A model generated the notes under the pieces. That model searched no databases and was not told the origin of the DNA. It saw only the letters and a program-made list of their open reading frames with translations. From assembly GCA_022825195.1 (NCBI GenBank), contig JAJDYL010000218.1, forward strand, positions 1-64,000: a stretch of DNA of 64,000 nt, read 5' to 3'. Positions 1-7,353 of the stretch are shown here, in pieces; the stretch's first letter is position 1, and every line of letters begins with the position of its first letter. This DNA comes from Alphaproteobacteria bacterium (GTDB lineage: Bacteria; Pseudomonadota; Alphaproteobacteria; Bin95). The position numbers were made by a program, and so were the translations under genes.

Positions 1-503
1 GCATGGTCGATCGCCATGACCTTCGCCAGCTGGATCAGCGCCCCCTTGGCGGCGTTGTACCAGCAGTGCCCCGGCTTGCCGACCTGCCCCAGTTGCGAGG
101 CCACATGGACGATGCTGCCGCCGCCGCTCGCCGCGATCAGCGGAACGGCGTATTTGCTCATCAGGAAGGGTCCGGTGAGATTGACCGCGAGCGAGCGCGT
201 CCAGTCTTCCTCCGCGACATCCACAACGCTGCCATAAGGCACGAAGACGGCGGCATTGTTGACGAGGACATGCAGCCCGCCGAAGCGCTCCTGCGCCAGC
301 GCCGCCGCTGCCCTGGCGTCAGCGGCGCGGGACACGTCGCAGCGCATCGCGACCGCGCCCTCCGGCGCGCGCTCCTCTATGTCCGGCGCATTGTCCGCAA
401 CGATGACCTCCGCCCCTTCGCGCAGGAAGGCGATGGCGATGGCGTGGCCGATGCCCCCGGCCGCGCCCGTGACGATGGCGGCCTTGCCCGAGAGCCGGCC
501 CAC
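1..503 (-). CDS. SDR family oxidoreductase (3' end beyond left window edge)
   Basis: Minus-strand reading gives VGRLSGKAAIVTGAAGGIGHAIAIAFL...NNAAVFVPYG...YNAAKGAL; GTG start overlaps the stop of the upstream PhyH gene. Confidence 0.8.
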   Translation of the reverse strand, partial: MGRLSGKAAIVTGAAGGIGHAIAIAFLREGAEVIVADNAPDIEERAPEGAVAMRCDVSRAADARAAAALAQERFGGLHVLVNNAAVFVPYGSVVDVAEEDWTRSLAVNLTGPFLMSKYAVPLIAASGGGSIVHVASQLGQVGKPGHCWYNAAKGALIQLAKVMAIDH

Positions 504-1342
504 TATTCCCAGCGCCCTTGCGCGTGCCACTCGACCTGTTCGGCGTAGCTCTCGCTGTAGGCGGCGCGGTGACGGAAGTAGCTGTCCCACTCCAGCGCGC
601 CTTCCGGCCTCGGTTCGAGATCGAAATGGCCGTAGCGGTCCTTCCCCCGCACCAGGGTGGCCGGCACGCGCATGCTGCCGATATGGCGCACGCCGGCCGG
701 AATGTAGGAAATGCCGATGCCGATGCGCCGGTCGTCGGCCTCGTTGGGGCCGGAGGCATGGACGGCCAGCGTGTGGTGGATCGAGAACTCGCCGGGCTTC
801 AGCGGCACGGGCACGGCGTCTTCCGTGCGGAAATCGGCCGCGGTGCGCTGGCCCACATTGTTGATGCTGTTGGGAGCCGCATTGGCGATATGGCGCAGCA
901 GGCCGCCGCGGTTGGTGCCGGGAACGAAGCGCATGCAGCCCGCCTCTTCCGAAGCCTCGCTCAACGCCAGCCAGGCGGTGACATGGCGGTGCGGGCGCAG
1001 GCCGAAATAGGTCGCGTCCTGGTGCCAGATCGTCTGCGCCTCGGTGTGCGCGTCCTTCACGAACCAGGTGCTGGTCCAGCACAGGATGTCGGGGCCGAGC
1101 AGCGCCTCCACGGCATCGAGGATGCGCGGATGGCGCGCCAGGTCCGCCGCGAACGGCATCAGCACATGCGTCTTGTAGCGGGTCTCGGGGTCGCCCTCGG
1201 TGATGCGGTGGCCGAGCTCGGCCTCGTAAGCCTCGAACTTCCTGCGATAGTCCGCCGCTTCCTCCGCGCTCATGGCATGGTAGGGGCCGCCGAAGCCGTT
1301 CCGCTCGAAGGCCTCGACATCGACACTCAGCGCTGCGCCCAT
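503..1342 (-). CDS. phytanoyl-CoA dioxygenase (PhyH) family protein
   Basis: ORF with ...IWHQDATYFGLRPHRHVTAWLAL...IHHTLAVHASGPN...; internal Met start preferred. Confidence 0.85.
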   Translation of the reverse strand: MGAALSVDVEAFERNGFGGPYHAMSAEEAADYRRKFEAYEAELGHRITEGDPETRYKTHVLMPFAADLARHPRILDAVEALLGPDILCWTSTWFVKDAHTEAQTIWHQDATYFGLRPHRHVTAWLALSEASEEAGCMRFVPGTNRGGLLRHIANAAPNSINNVGQRTAADFRTEDAVPVPLKPGEFSIHHTLAVHASGPNEADDRRIGIGISYIPAGVRHIGSMRVPATLVRGKDRYGHFDLEPRPEGALEWDSYFRHRAAYSESYAEQVEWHAQGRWE

Positions 1343-1362
1343 CCTGTTCCTCCCTGCCCGGC

Positions 1363-2775
1363 TCATGCCACGCGGATCTTGCTCTTCATGCCGCTCGCCT
1401 GGTGACCCAGGACATGGCAATGAAACAGCCAGTCGCCGGGATTGTCAGCAACGAAAGCGATTTCCACCCGTTCGCGCGGGTTCATCAGCACCGTGTCCCG
1501 CCATTCGCGGCGCGCCGCCGGCCGGCCGTTCCGCGAAAGCACGCGGAACGCATGGCCGTGCAGATGCATCGGGTGGTGCCAGGCGGTGGCGTTGGTCATG
1601 GCGATGACGCAGCTCTGGCCTCTCCGGAGCGTCAGCATCGGCTCCAGGGGTCCCCGGGGGACAGCCTCGCCATCGACGAACCAGAACGAACCCGGCCCGA
1701 CCGGACCCATGCGGCCGCCCATCTCGGCCGTGACCGCCCCGCCCATCGCGCCCCCGGTGAACATCGTCTCATGGCGAAGCGCGCCTTCGAGGTCCGGTTC
1801 CGGCAGGGGGTTGGGCGGCAGGCCGAACGGCCGGTCCGGCGGCGCGGCGCGCAAAGGCTCCGCAGCATAGGCGAGGTCGAGCAGGCGGTATTCCCGGTTG
1901 CGGTAAAAGGCGTCGATGACCGGGGTTCTGCCGCCCGGCTCGCCCACCGCATCAAGGATGATATCGGCGCGCATTCCCGGTCCGAGAACAACCCGTCCGC
2001 CCTCCGGCTCATGGGGTTCCACGGGCTGGCCGTCGAGCGCAATCGCGATCGGGCGGTGGTCCCGGAACTCCAGGCCGAAGACACGCGCGTTCGCCGTGTT
2101 GACGAGGCGCAGCCGGATGCGCTCGCCGGGGCGCACGGCGAACTCTCCCGGACTCGAACCGTTGACGGTGGCCCAATTGCCCAGACGGCCGGCATGGCTC
2201 AGATCGTGAGCGTTGTCGAAGCCGTCGGCGAGTTGGGCCTCCTGCGTCATCCGCCAGTCGTCCAGCACCCAGGTGACATCCCGGTCCACCCGCAGCGCCG
2301 GCTCGCGCTCCTCCACGACCAGCACGCCGTAAAGCCCGCGCGCGACCTGCTCCATGCTGTTGGAATGCGGGTGGTACCAGAAGGTTCCCGCATCGACGGC
2401 GTCGAATTCGTAGGCGAAGGTCTCGCCGGGCCGGACCGGCGGCTGCGTCACGTCCGGCACGCCGTCCATGGCGTTGGGCAGCCGGAGCCCGTGCCAGTGG
2501 ATCGTCGTGTCCTCGGCGAGGCCGTTGTCCAGCACGACCCGCACGCGGTCGCCCTGGCGCACGCGGATTTCCGGCCCCGGCACGCTGCCGCCGTAGCACC
2601 AGACGGGCGTTTCGCCGTAGGGTTCGGGCACGAGGCGGACGGATGCAGGCGCCGCCCGCAGCCTCGTTTCCGAAGCCGCCGCCCTGCCCCCGCCAAGAGG
2701 CGCGAGCGCCAGGCCGGCCGCGGTCGATGCGAGAAACGCGCGGCGCGTCATCGCTGGCATGGGCAATCCGGACAT
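1363..2775 (-). CDS. multicopper oxidase family protein, TAT signal
   Basis: MTRRAFLASTAAGLALAPLGG signal; IHWHGLRLPN, WYHPHSNSMEQ, HHPMHLHGHAFRV, HCHVLGHQASGM copper ligands; start downstream of the tRNA. Confidence 0.88.
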   Translation of the reverse strand: MSGLPMPAMTRRAFLASTAAGLALAPLGGGRAAASETRLRAAPASVRLVPEPYGETPVWCYGGSVPGPEIRVRQGDRVRVVLDNGLAEDTTIHWHGLRLPNAMDGVPDVTQPPVRPGETFAYEFDAVDAGTFWYHPHSNSMEQVARGLYGVLVVEEREPALRVDRDVTWVLDDWRMTQEAQLADGFDNAHDLSHAGRLGNWATVNGSSPGEFAVRPGERIRLRLVNTANARVFGLEFRDHRPIAIALDGQPVEPHEPEGGRVVLGPGMRADIILDAVGEPGGRTPVIDAFYRNREYRLLDLAYAAEPLRAAPPDRPFGLPPNPLPEPDLEGALRHETMFTGGAMGGAVTAEMGGRMGPVGPGSFWFVDGEAVPRGPLEPMLTLRRGQSCVIAMTNATAWHHPMHLHGHAFRVLSRNGRPAARREWRDTVLMNPRERVEIAFVADNPGDWLFHCHVLGHQASGMKSKIRVA

Positions 2776-2796
2776 GGGGGAACCCGTCTGGAGTTC

Positions 2797-2873
2797 TGGC
2801 GCGCCCGGCACGACTCGAACGTGCGACCTTCTGCTCCGGAGGCAGACGCTCTATCCGACTGAGCTACGGGCGC
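2797..2873 (-). tRNA. tRNA-Arg (CCG), CCA encoded
   Basis: Cloverleaf GCGCCCG-TA-GCTC...TCTGC-CTCCGGA-GCAGA...GTTCGAGTC...CGGGCGC-G-CCA. Confidence 0.95.
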
Positions 2874-2909
2874 TTGCGTCCGGGGACCATAGATGCACGG
2901 CCCCGGCTG

Positions 2910-4097
2910 TCAACCGACATACGACCCGTCGCGGGCGACGAGCCGTCCAGCCTTGAACACCAGCCCGCGCGGCGGATGCTGGGCGACCGCCTCCGCCAGC
3001 GTTTCGGCGTGGACGGTGAACAGGTCGGCCGGGGCGCCGGCGGCGAGGCCCCGGTCGTCCTGCCCGAAGACACGGCGCGGGGCGGCTGCGGCGCAGTCGA
3101 AGGCAATGGCGAGGTCGGCGTCGGTGCGGAAGCCCGAGCGCCACGACAGCAGCATCGTGCGGATCAGCAGGTCCCCGTTGCCGTAAGGCCCCCATGTATC
3201 GCGTACATCGTCATTGCCGACGAATATCTCGACGCCGCGTTCGCGCAGCTTCTTGACCGGCGGCAGCGGGAAGGCCCCGCCCCCGTGGGTGGCGAGCGAC
3301 AGGCCCGCCCCGGCCATGGCGCCGGCCAGGCGCTCGAAGACATCCTCCGCGCAGGCGCCGAGGCAGAAGCCGTGGCTGACGGTAACGCGGCCCTCCAGGC
3401 CGGCCACGCAGGTGCGCTCGGCGAGAGCCCCGATTTCCTGCAACCCCGCTTCGCCGGGATCGTGGATATGGATGTCGATGCCCTTGTCATGCTTCCCGGC
3501 CAGCCGGAACAGCAGGTCCAGCTGGCCGTCGAGGTCCCCGTCCTGACCGATGGGGTCGATGCCGCCCACAAGGTCCGCGCCCATTGCCAGCGCCTCGTCC
3601 ATCAGCTCATAGGAGCCCGGGGCAGCGAGCACGCCATATTGCGGGAAGGCGACGATCTGGAAGTCGGCGGCATGCGCGAACGCGGCCCTGACCTCCAGCA
3701 GCGCTTCCACATGGCGGGTGCCGATGTCCGGGCCGATGTCCGCATGGCTGCGGAACGCGGTCGTGCCGAGCGCGACGGCCTGCCGGACGAGGTTCGACGC
3801 CCGCTCGGCCGGCGGCGGCAGCGTCGCTCGCAAGCCGCGCTCGGTCGCGATCCGGCTTGCCCGGCCCGGCTCGGCCGGGTGCGGCATCCAGGGCAGGCCG
3901 GTCAGCGTCTTGTCGAGATGCACATGCCCGTCGGCCATGCCCGGCAGCGCAAGCAGCCCGCCGCCGTCCAGGCGTTCGGCGCCTGAGGGGTCGAGGCCGG
4001 GCCCGATTTCCACGATGGCGCCGCCGGCCATGCGGATATCCGCCTCGCTCCCGTCCGCAAGACGCACATTTGCAAGCAAGACCGTCCCGCCGTCCAT
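2910..4097 (-). CDS. amidohydrolase family protein (cytosine deaminase-like)
   Basis: LPGMADGHVHLDKTLTGLPW, HIHDPGEAGLQEI, VSHGFCLG, FVGNDDVRDTWGPYGNGDLL. Confidence 0.8.
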   Translation of the reverse strand: MDGGTVLLANVRLADGSEADIRMAGGAIVEIGPGLDPSGAERLDGGGLLALPGMADGHVHLDKTLTGLPWMPHPAEPGRASRIATERGLRATLPPPAERASNLVRQAVALGTTAFRSHADIGPDIGTRHVEALLEVRAAFAHAADFQIVAFPQYGVLAAPGSYELMDEALAMGADLVGGIDPIGQDGDLDGQLDLLFRLAGKHDKGIDIHIHDPGEAGLQEIGALAERTCVAGLEGRVTVSHGFCLGACAEDVFERLAGAMAGAGLSLATHGGGAFPLPPVKKLRERGVEIFVGNDDVRDTWGPYGNGDLLIRTMLLSWRSGFRTDADLAIAFDCAAAAPRRVFGQDDRGLAAGAPADLFTVHAETLAEAVAQHPPRGLVFKAGRLVARDGSYVG

Positions 4098-4182
4098 GGC
4101 TGCCGCCTCCCCGTTTCCGCTGTCCCGGACACCTGCCAGAGAGCCTGCTATCGTCCGGCATTTCAAGGGGAAAGGGCCTGCA

Positions 4183-5019
4183 ATGGGTGCGGCGTCTGAA
4201 ATTTCGGACCATTACTCGCAAGGCGGCCTGCTCGCGCGGCTGGAAACGAGCCTGAGGGACGACGGGGTCGATCCGGAGAGCCCGACACTGGAACAGCTTG
4301 CGCCCTACGACCATTTCCACGGCCGCGGGCTGGAAGCGACCGAGGACATGGCGAACCGCCTTCCGGTCTCCGCGGCGGACCGGATTCTGGACATCGGCAG
4401 CGGCCTCGGCGGCCCGGCGCGCTACATGGCCCGGCGCTTCGGCTGCCGGGTCAGCGGCATCGACCTGACGGCGGAGTTCTGCGAGGTGGCGCGCCTCCTG
4501 ACGGCGCGGCTCGGACTCGAGGACCGCGTATCCTTCCGCGAGGGCGATGCGCTGGCGATGCCGTTCGGCGATGCGGCGTTCGACGGCGCCTATTCGATGA
4601 ACGTCTCCATGAACATCGCAGACAAACGCGCGCTGTATCGCGGCATCCGCCGCGTGCTCAAACCCGGCGCCTGGCTATGCCTGTCCGAGGTTGCGCAAGG
4701 GCCGGGCGGCGAGCCCGACTACCCGCAAGCCTGGGCGCAAACCGGCGCCACCAGCTTTCTCGCAACGCCGGAGAACACCCGCGCGGACCTGGAAGCCTCG
4801 GGCTTCGCGGTCGAGAGCCTGCGCGATTCGACCGAGGCTTCGTTCGACTTCGCCGTCCGCTCGCGCGCAATCGTCAGGGCCGGTGGCAAGCCGCCGCATC
4901 GGGCCGTCATACTGGCCTTGGGCGAGCGCGCCGGGGAAGCGATGGCGAACTCGGGCCGTGCGCTGCGGGATCGCCGCACCGTGCCGGTCGAGTTCTTCTG
5001 CCGGAAGGCGGAACCCTGA
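4183..5019 (+). CDS. class I SAM-dependent methyltransferase
   Basis: ILDIGSGLGGPARYMARRFGCRVSGIDL; start ATG 4183. Confidence 0.85.
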   Translation: MGAASEISDHYSQGGLLARLETSLRDDGVDPESPTLEQLAPYDHFHGRGLEATEDMANRLPVSAADRILDIGSGLGGPARYMARRFGCRVSGIDLTAEFCEVARLLTARLGLEDRVSFREGDALAMPFGDAAFDGAYSMNVSMNIADKRALYRGIRRVLKPGAWLCLSEVAQGPGGEPDYPQAWAQTGATSFLATPENTRADLEASGFAVESLRDSTEASFDFAVRSRAIVRAGGKPPHRAVILALGERAGEAMANSGRALRDRRTVPVEFFCRKAEP

Positions 5020-5189
5020 CCGCCGCATCCTTCTCCGCAGCGGTCCGAGCGACCGATGTCGTTCTGGAAAGGGTTCCTTGCATATGCCATGCTTGGAATC
5101 GCTTGGGAGGTGGGGCCGTCGCGCCCGGTCTGCGGACGAGGGTGCCGGGCACCCCTTCGGGCCGCAATGCGTCAACCCAGGGAAAAGAC

Positions 5190-6188
5190 ATGAAAAAGCT
5201 CACGACATTGGCGGTGGTGCTGCTCTTTGCGGCGCTTCAGCCGGCATACGCCCAGGAAGTCAAGATCAAGTTCGCTTCGGCCAATCCCGACGACAGCTAT
5301 CACGGCGTGTTCGGCCACGCGTTCAAGAAGCATGCCGAGGAACTCTCCGGAGGGCGCATCCAGGTCGATGTCTTTCTCGGAGGCCAGCTCGGCTCCGAGC
5401 AGGACAATGTGAACCAGGTGTCGAGCGGCATCCTCAACATGACGAGCGCCGCCGTGAACAACGTCACGCCCTTCGCGCCTATCGTCGGGTTCTGCAGCCT
5501 CCCCTACATGTGGAACAATTTCGGGGAAGCGTGGGCGGTCCTCGACAGCCCGCTGCGGGACCGGCTCAACGACACGATGGCGGAGCAGGCGAACATGCGG
5601 GCCGTCGCATGGCTTACCGGCGGCTTCCGCGTGCTCACCAACTCGAAGAAGCCCGTCCGTACCCCCGCCGACCTCCAGGGCCTCCGCATCCGGGTCCCGA
5701 AGAACGAGATCATGATCGCAGCCTACAAGGCATGGGGCATCGACCCGGTGCCGATGGCATGGACCGAGGTGTTCAACGCGCTGCAGCAGAAAGTGGTGGA
5801 CGGCCAGGACAATCCCTATGCCGCCATTCCCGCCGTCCGGTTCGACGAGGTGCAGGACTACATCACCAACATCCACTACCTGCTCTGGATCGGTCCGGTG
5901 GTGGTGAACGATGCGTGGTATGCCGGGCTCGCCCCGGACATTCGCGAAATCGTCGACGAGGCGGCGAAGCTCGCCCAGGACGAGGAGCGGCAGTGGGCGA
6001 TCGCGCGCGAAGGCACGGCGGCGCTCCAGTCGGTCGAGGCCGGCCTCGAAATCATGGTCCCGGCGGACGATGAGCGGGAGTGGATCGAGAAGGCCCGGTC
6101 CGTATGGCCGATGTTCTACGACAAGATCGGCGGCAAGGCGTTCGTGGACGAGGTCGTCGCCTTCCTCGAGGACCACAGGAAGAACTGA
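5190..6188 (+). CDS. TRAP transporter substrate-binding protein, DctP family
   Basis: Signal peptide MKKLTTLAVVLLFAALQPAYAQ; KIKFASANPDDSYHGVFGHAFKKHAEELSGGRIQVDVFLGGQLGSE. Confidence 0.88.
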   Translation: MKKLTTLAVVLLFAALQPAYAQEVKIKFASANPDDSYHGVFGHAFKKHAEELSGGRIQVDVFLGGQLGSEQDNVNQVSSGILNMTSAAVNNVTPFAPIVGFCSLPYMWNNFGEAWAVLDSPLRDRLNDTMAEQANMRAVAWLTGGFRVLTNSKKPVRTPADLQGLRIRVPKNEIMIAAYKAWGIDPVPMAWTEVFNALQQKVVDGQDNPYAAIPAVRFDEVQDYITNIHYLLWIGPVVVNDAWYAGLAPDIREIVDEAAKLAQDEERQWAIAREGTAALQSVEAGLEIMVPADDEREWIEKARSVWPMFYDKIGGKAFVDEVVAFLEDHRKN

Positions 6189-6213
6189 CCCCTCGCCGCC
6201 AGCCGGGAGCGAT

Positions 6214-6250
6214 GGGCCGGGTTCCCCGCGGACCCGGCCCGTTCTCCGTT
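6214..6250 (+). terminator. putative intrinsic terminator after the TRAP SBP
   Basis: GGGCCGGGT tccccgcgg ACCCGGCCC hairpin followed by gttctccgttt (weak U tract). Confidence 0.5.
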
Positions 6251-6406
6251 TATCGACGAGCAGTCATACCGGCGGTCGTCGATCGGAACCGGTGACGGCG
6301 CCGTCCCCTTTCGTCGCTCCCGCACCGGCAACACCGATATTGTCCCGCCGGTTCAACGGGTTGTAAGAAAATTGCCCGATATTTTCATTTTTTGTTCCAA
6401 TACGAC

Positions 6407-6433
6407 TTGACTTTCCGAGGAATGGTGTAGAAT
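6407..6433 (+). promoter_or_regulatory. putative sigma70-type promoter of element copy A
   Basis: TTGACT - 15 nt - TAGAAT (or CTTGAC - 16 - TAGAAT), downstream of an AT-rich box; position conserved in copy B. Confidence 0.5.
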
Positions 6434-6690
6434 AGGCATGAGGGAAAGGCGGCTTCCGGGGCCGCCGTTCCGCTTTTCCGCAGAGAGCAATGGCTGGGGG
6501 CCGAGAAACCCGCGGCGTGAGCAGGCGGGAGGGGTGCGCCCTCCGGCCGGCCTGCACGCATGCGCGCGCGGGCAATCACGCGCACGAACCGCGCCGCCGC
6601 GATACGCCCGCCCGCCCGCGCACGCACAAGCGCACGATACGCGCGAAACAGGGACCGCCCGTCCCACCCTTGGCCCCGAAGGAGGCAGGA

Positions 6691-6924
6691 ATGACCATGA
6701 CCATGAACGACCCCCGCTACCAACCGCTACCGGACGCACACATCTCTGGCGTCGGCTTTGCATCGCACGGCCCACAACCGTCACCCCGCGCCTCCCTTGT
6801 CACCCCGGCCCCCGCGCCGGGTCCAGCAGCGGCTTTTCCGGCTGCCGCAACCGCTGGAGGGCAGGCGCGACCGCCGGGGCCGCCGCAACGGCCGTACTGG
6901 GCCCCGGCTCGGGGGCCGGGGTGA
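6691..6924 (+). pseudogene. SD-led ORF of element copy A, apparently disrupted by a REP-like palindrome
   Basis: GAAGGAGG then ATGACCATGACCATGAACGACCCCCGC; N-terminus MTMTMNDPRYQPL resembles MTATDPRPEL of copy B; frame then runs into the palindrome and stops at its TGA. Confidence 0.4.
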
Positions 6925-6934
6925 CAACGAGGGG
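6794..6934. repeat. REP/MITE-like palindromic element
   Basis: CCCTTGTCACCCCGGCCCCCGCGCCGGGTCCAG ... CTGGGCCCCGGCTCGGGGGCCGGGGTGACAACGAGGG long inverted repeat. Confidence 0.7.
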
Positions 6935-7019
6935 CGGCCGGGGCGACGGTGGAACGCCGTGCAGCCTTCCGGCGTTATGCCGGAACGGGGTACGGACTAT
7001 GCGCCGCAAGCATGGAGAA

Positions 7020-7050
7020 CATGACAAATCATGACATTCCATGACACCCC
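7020..7050 (+). repeat. CATGACA x3 array, 10-nt period (A1)
   Basis: catgacaaat catgacattc catgacaccc; ATGs at 7021, 7031, 7041. Confidence 0.9.
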
Positions 7051-7255
7051 GGCAGGGGTCCCGCCCGCCGCCCCGCGCACGCGGGCGCGCGCGCCGCCGC
7101 GAAACGCGCGCGCGCATTATGCGCGGGAGAGGGACGCGCCTCCGGCAACGGGCGTCCGGAACCATGGGCCGGCAAGGAGGCTGCGATGCCTTGCGAGCGA
7201 CCGCCGGACCGGCGGAAACGACCGGGGCGGAGACCGGCCCCATGACAAAACATGA
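7031..7255 (+). CDS. conserved small protein of the composite element (74 aa)
   Basis: MTFHDTPAGVPPAAPRTRARAPPRNARAHYARERDAPP...HDKT; matches copy B peptide MTFHDIPAGVPHAASRTRAPACRRETRAHYAREG...HDKT. Confidence 0.4.
   Translation: MTFHDTPAGVPPAAPRTRARAPPRNARAHYARERDAPPATGVRNHGPARRLRCLASDRRTGGNDRGGDRPHDKT
7111..7125. promoter_or_regulatory. perfect operator-like palindrome CGCGCATTATGCGCG, copy A
   Basis: 7+1+7 palindrome conserved in copy B. Confidence 0.4.
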
Positions 7256-7279
7256 CATTTCATGACAATCTGGCGGGTA
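7241..7279 (+). repeat. CATGACA x3 array, 10-nt period (A2)
   Basis: catgacaaaa catgacattt catgacaatc; ATGs at 7242, 7252, 7262. Confidence 0.9.
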
Positions 7280-7353
7280 CGGCGCGCTGCGAACCCGCCG
7301 TCCGCGAAAAGCCCGGTCGAAAACGAGCGGCCGGTTCCAGGGAGACGGTCCGA

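Larger units (their letters stand above)
6336..7279 (+). repeat. composite repeat element, copy A (inverted copy at 50133-51217)
   Basis: Shares exact blocks with the reverse complement of 50133-51217: TTTCCGAGGAATGGTGTAGAATA, GAAAGGCGGCTTCCGGGGCCGCCGTTCCGCTTTTC, GCGCACGAACCGCGCCGCCGCGATACGCCCGCCCG, CGCGCATTATGCGCG, and CATGACA arrays in the same order. Confidence 0.85.

Noticed and set aside
6336-7279. Copy A/B as a retron, diversity-generating retroelement or plasmid origin
   Set aside because: No reverse transcriptase, Rep protein, template/variable repeat pair or partition gene is visible; the CATGACA arrays resemble iterons only in spacing.
7020-7279. CATGACA arrays as a CRISPR array
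   Set aside because: Repeat units are 7-10 nt with no spacer-length unique sequence; no cas genes. No CRISPR array was seen anywhere in the window.
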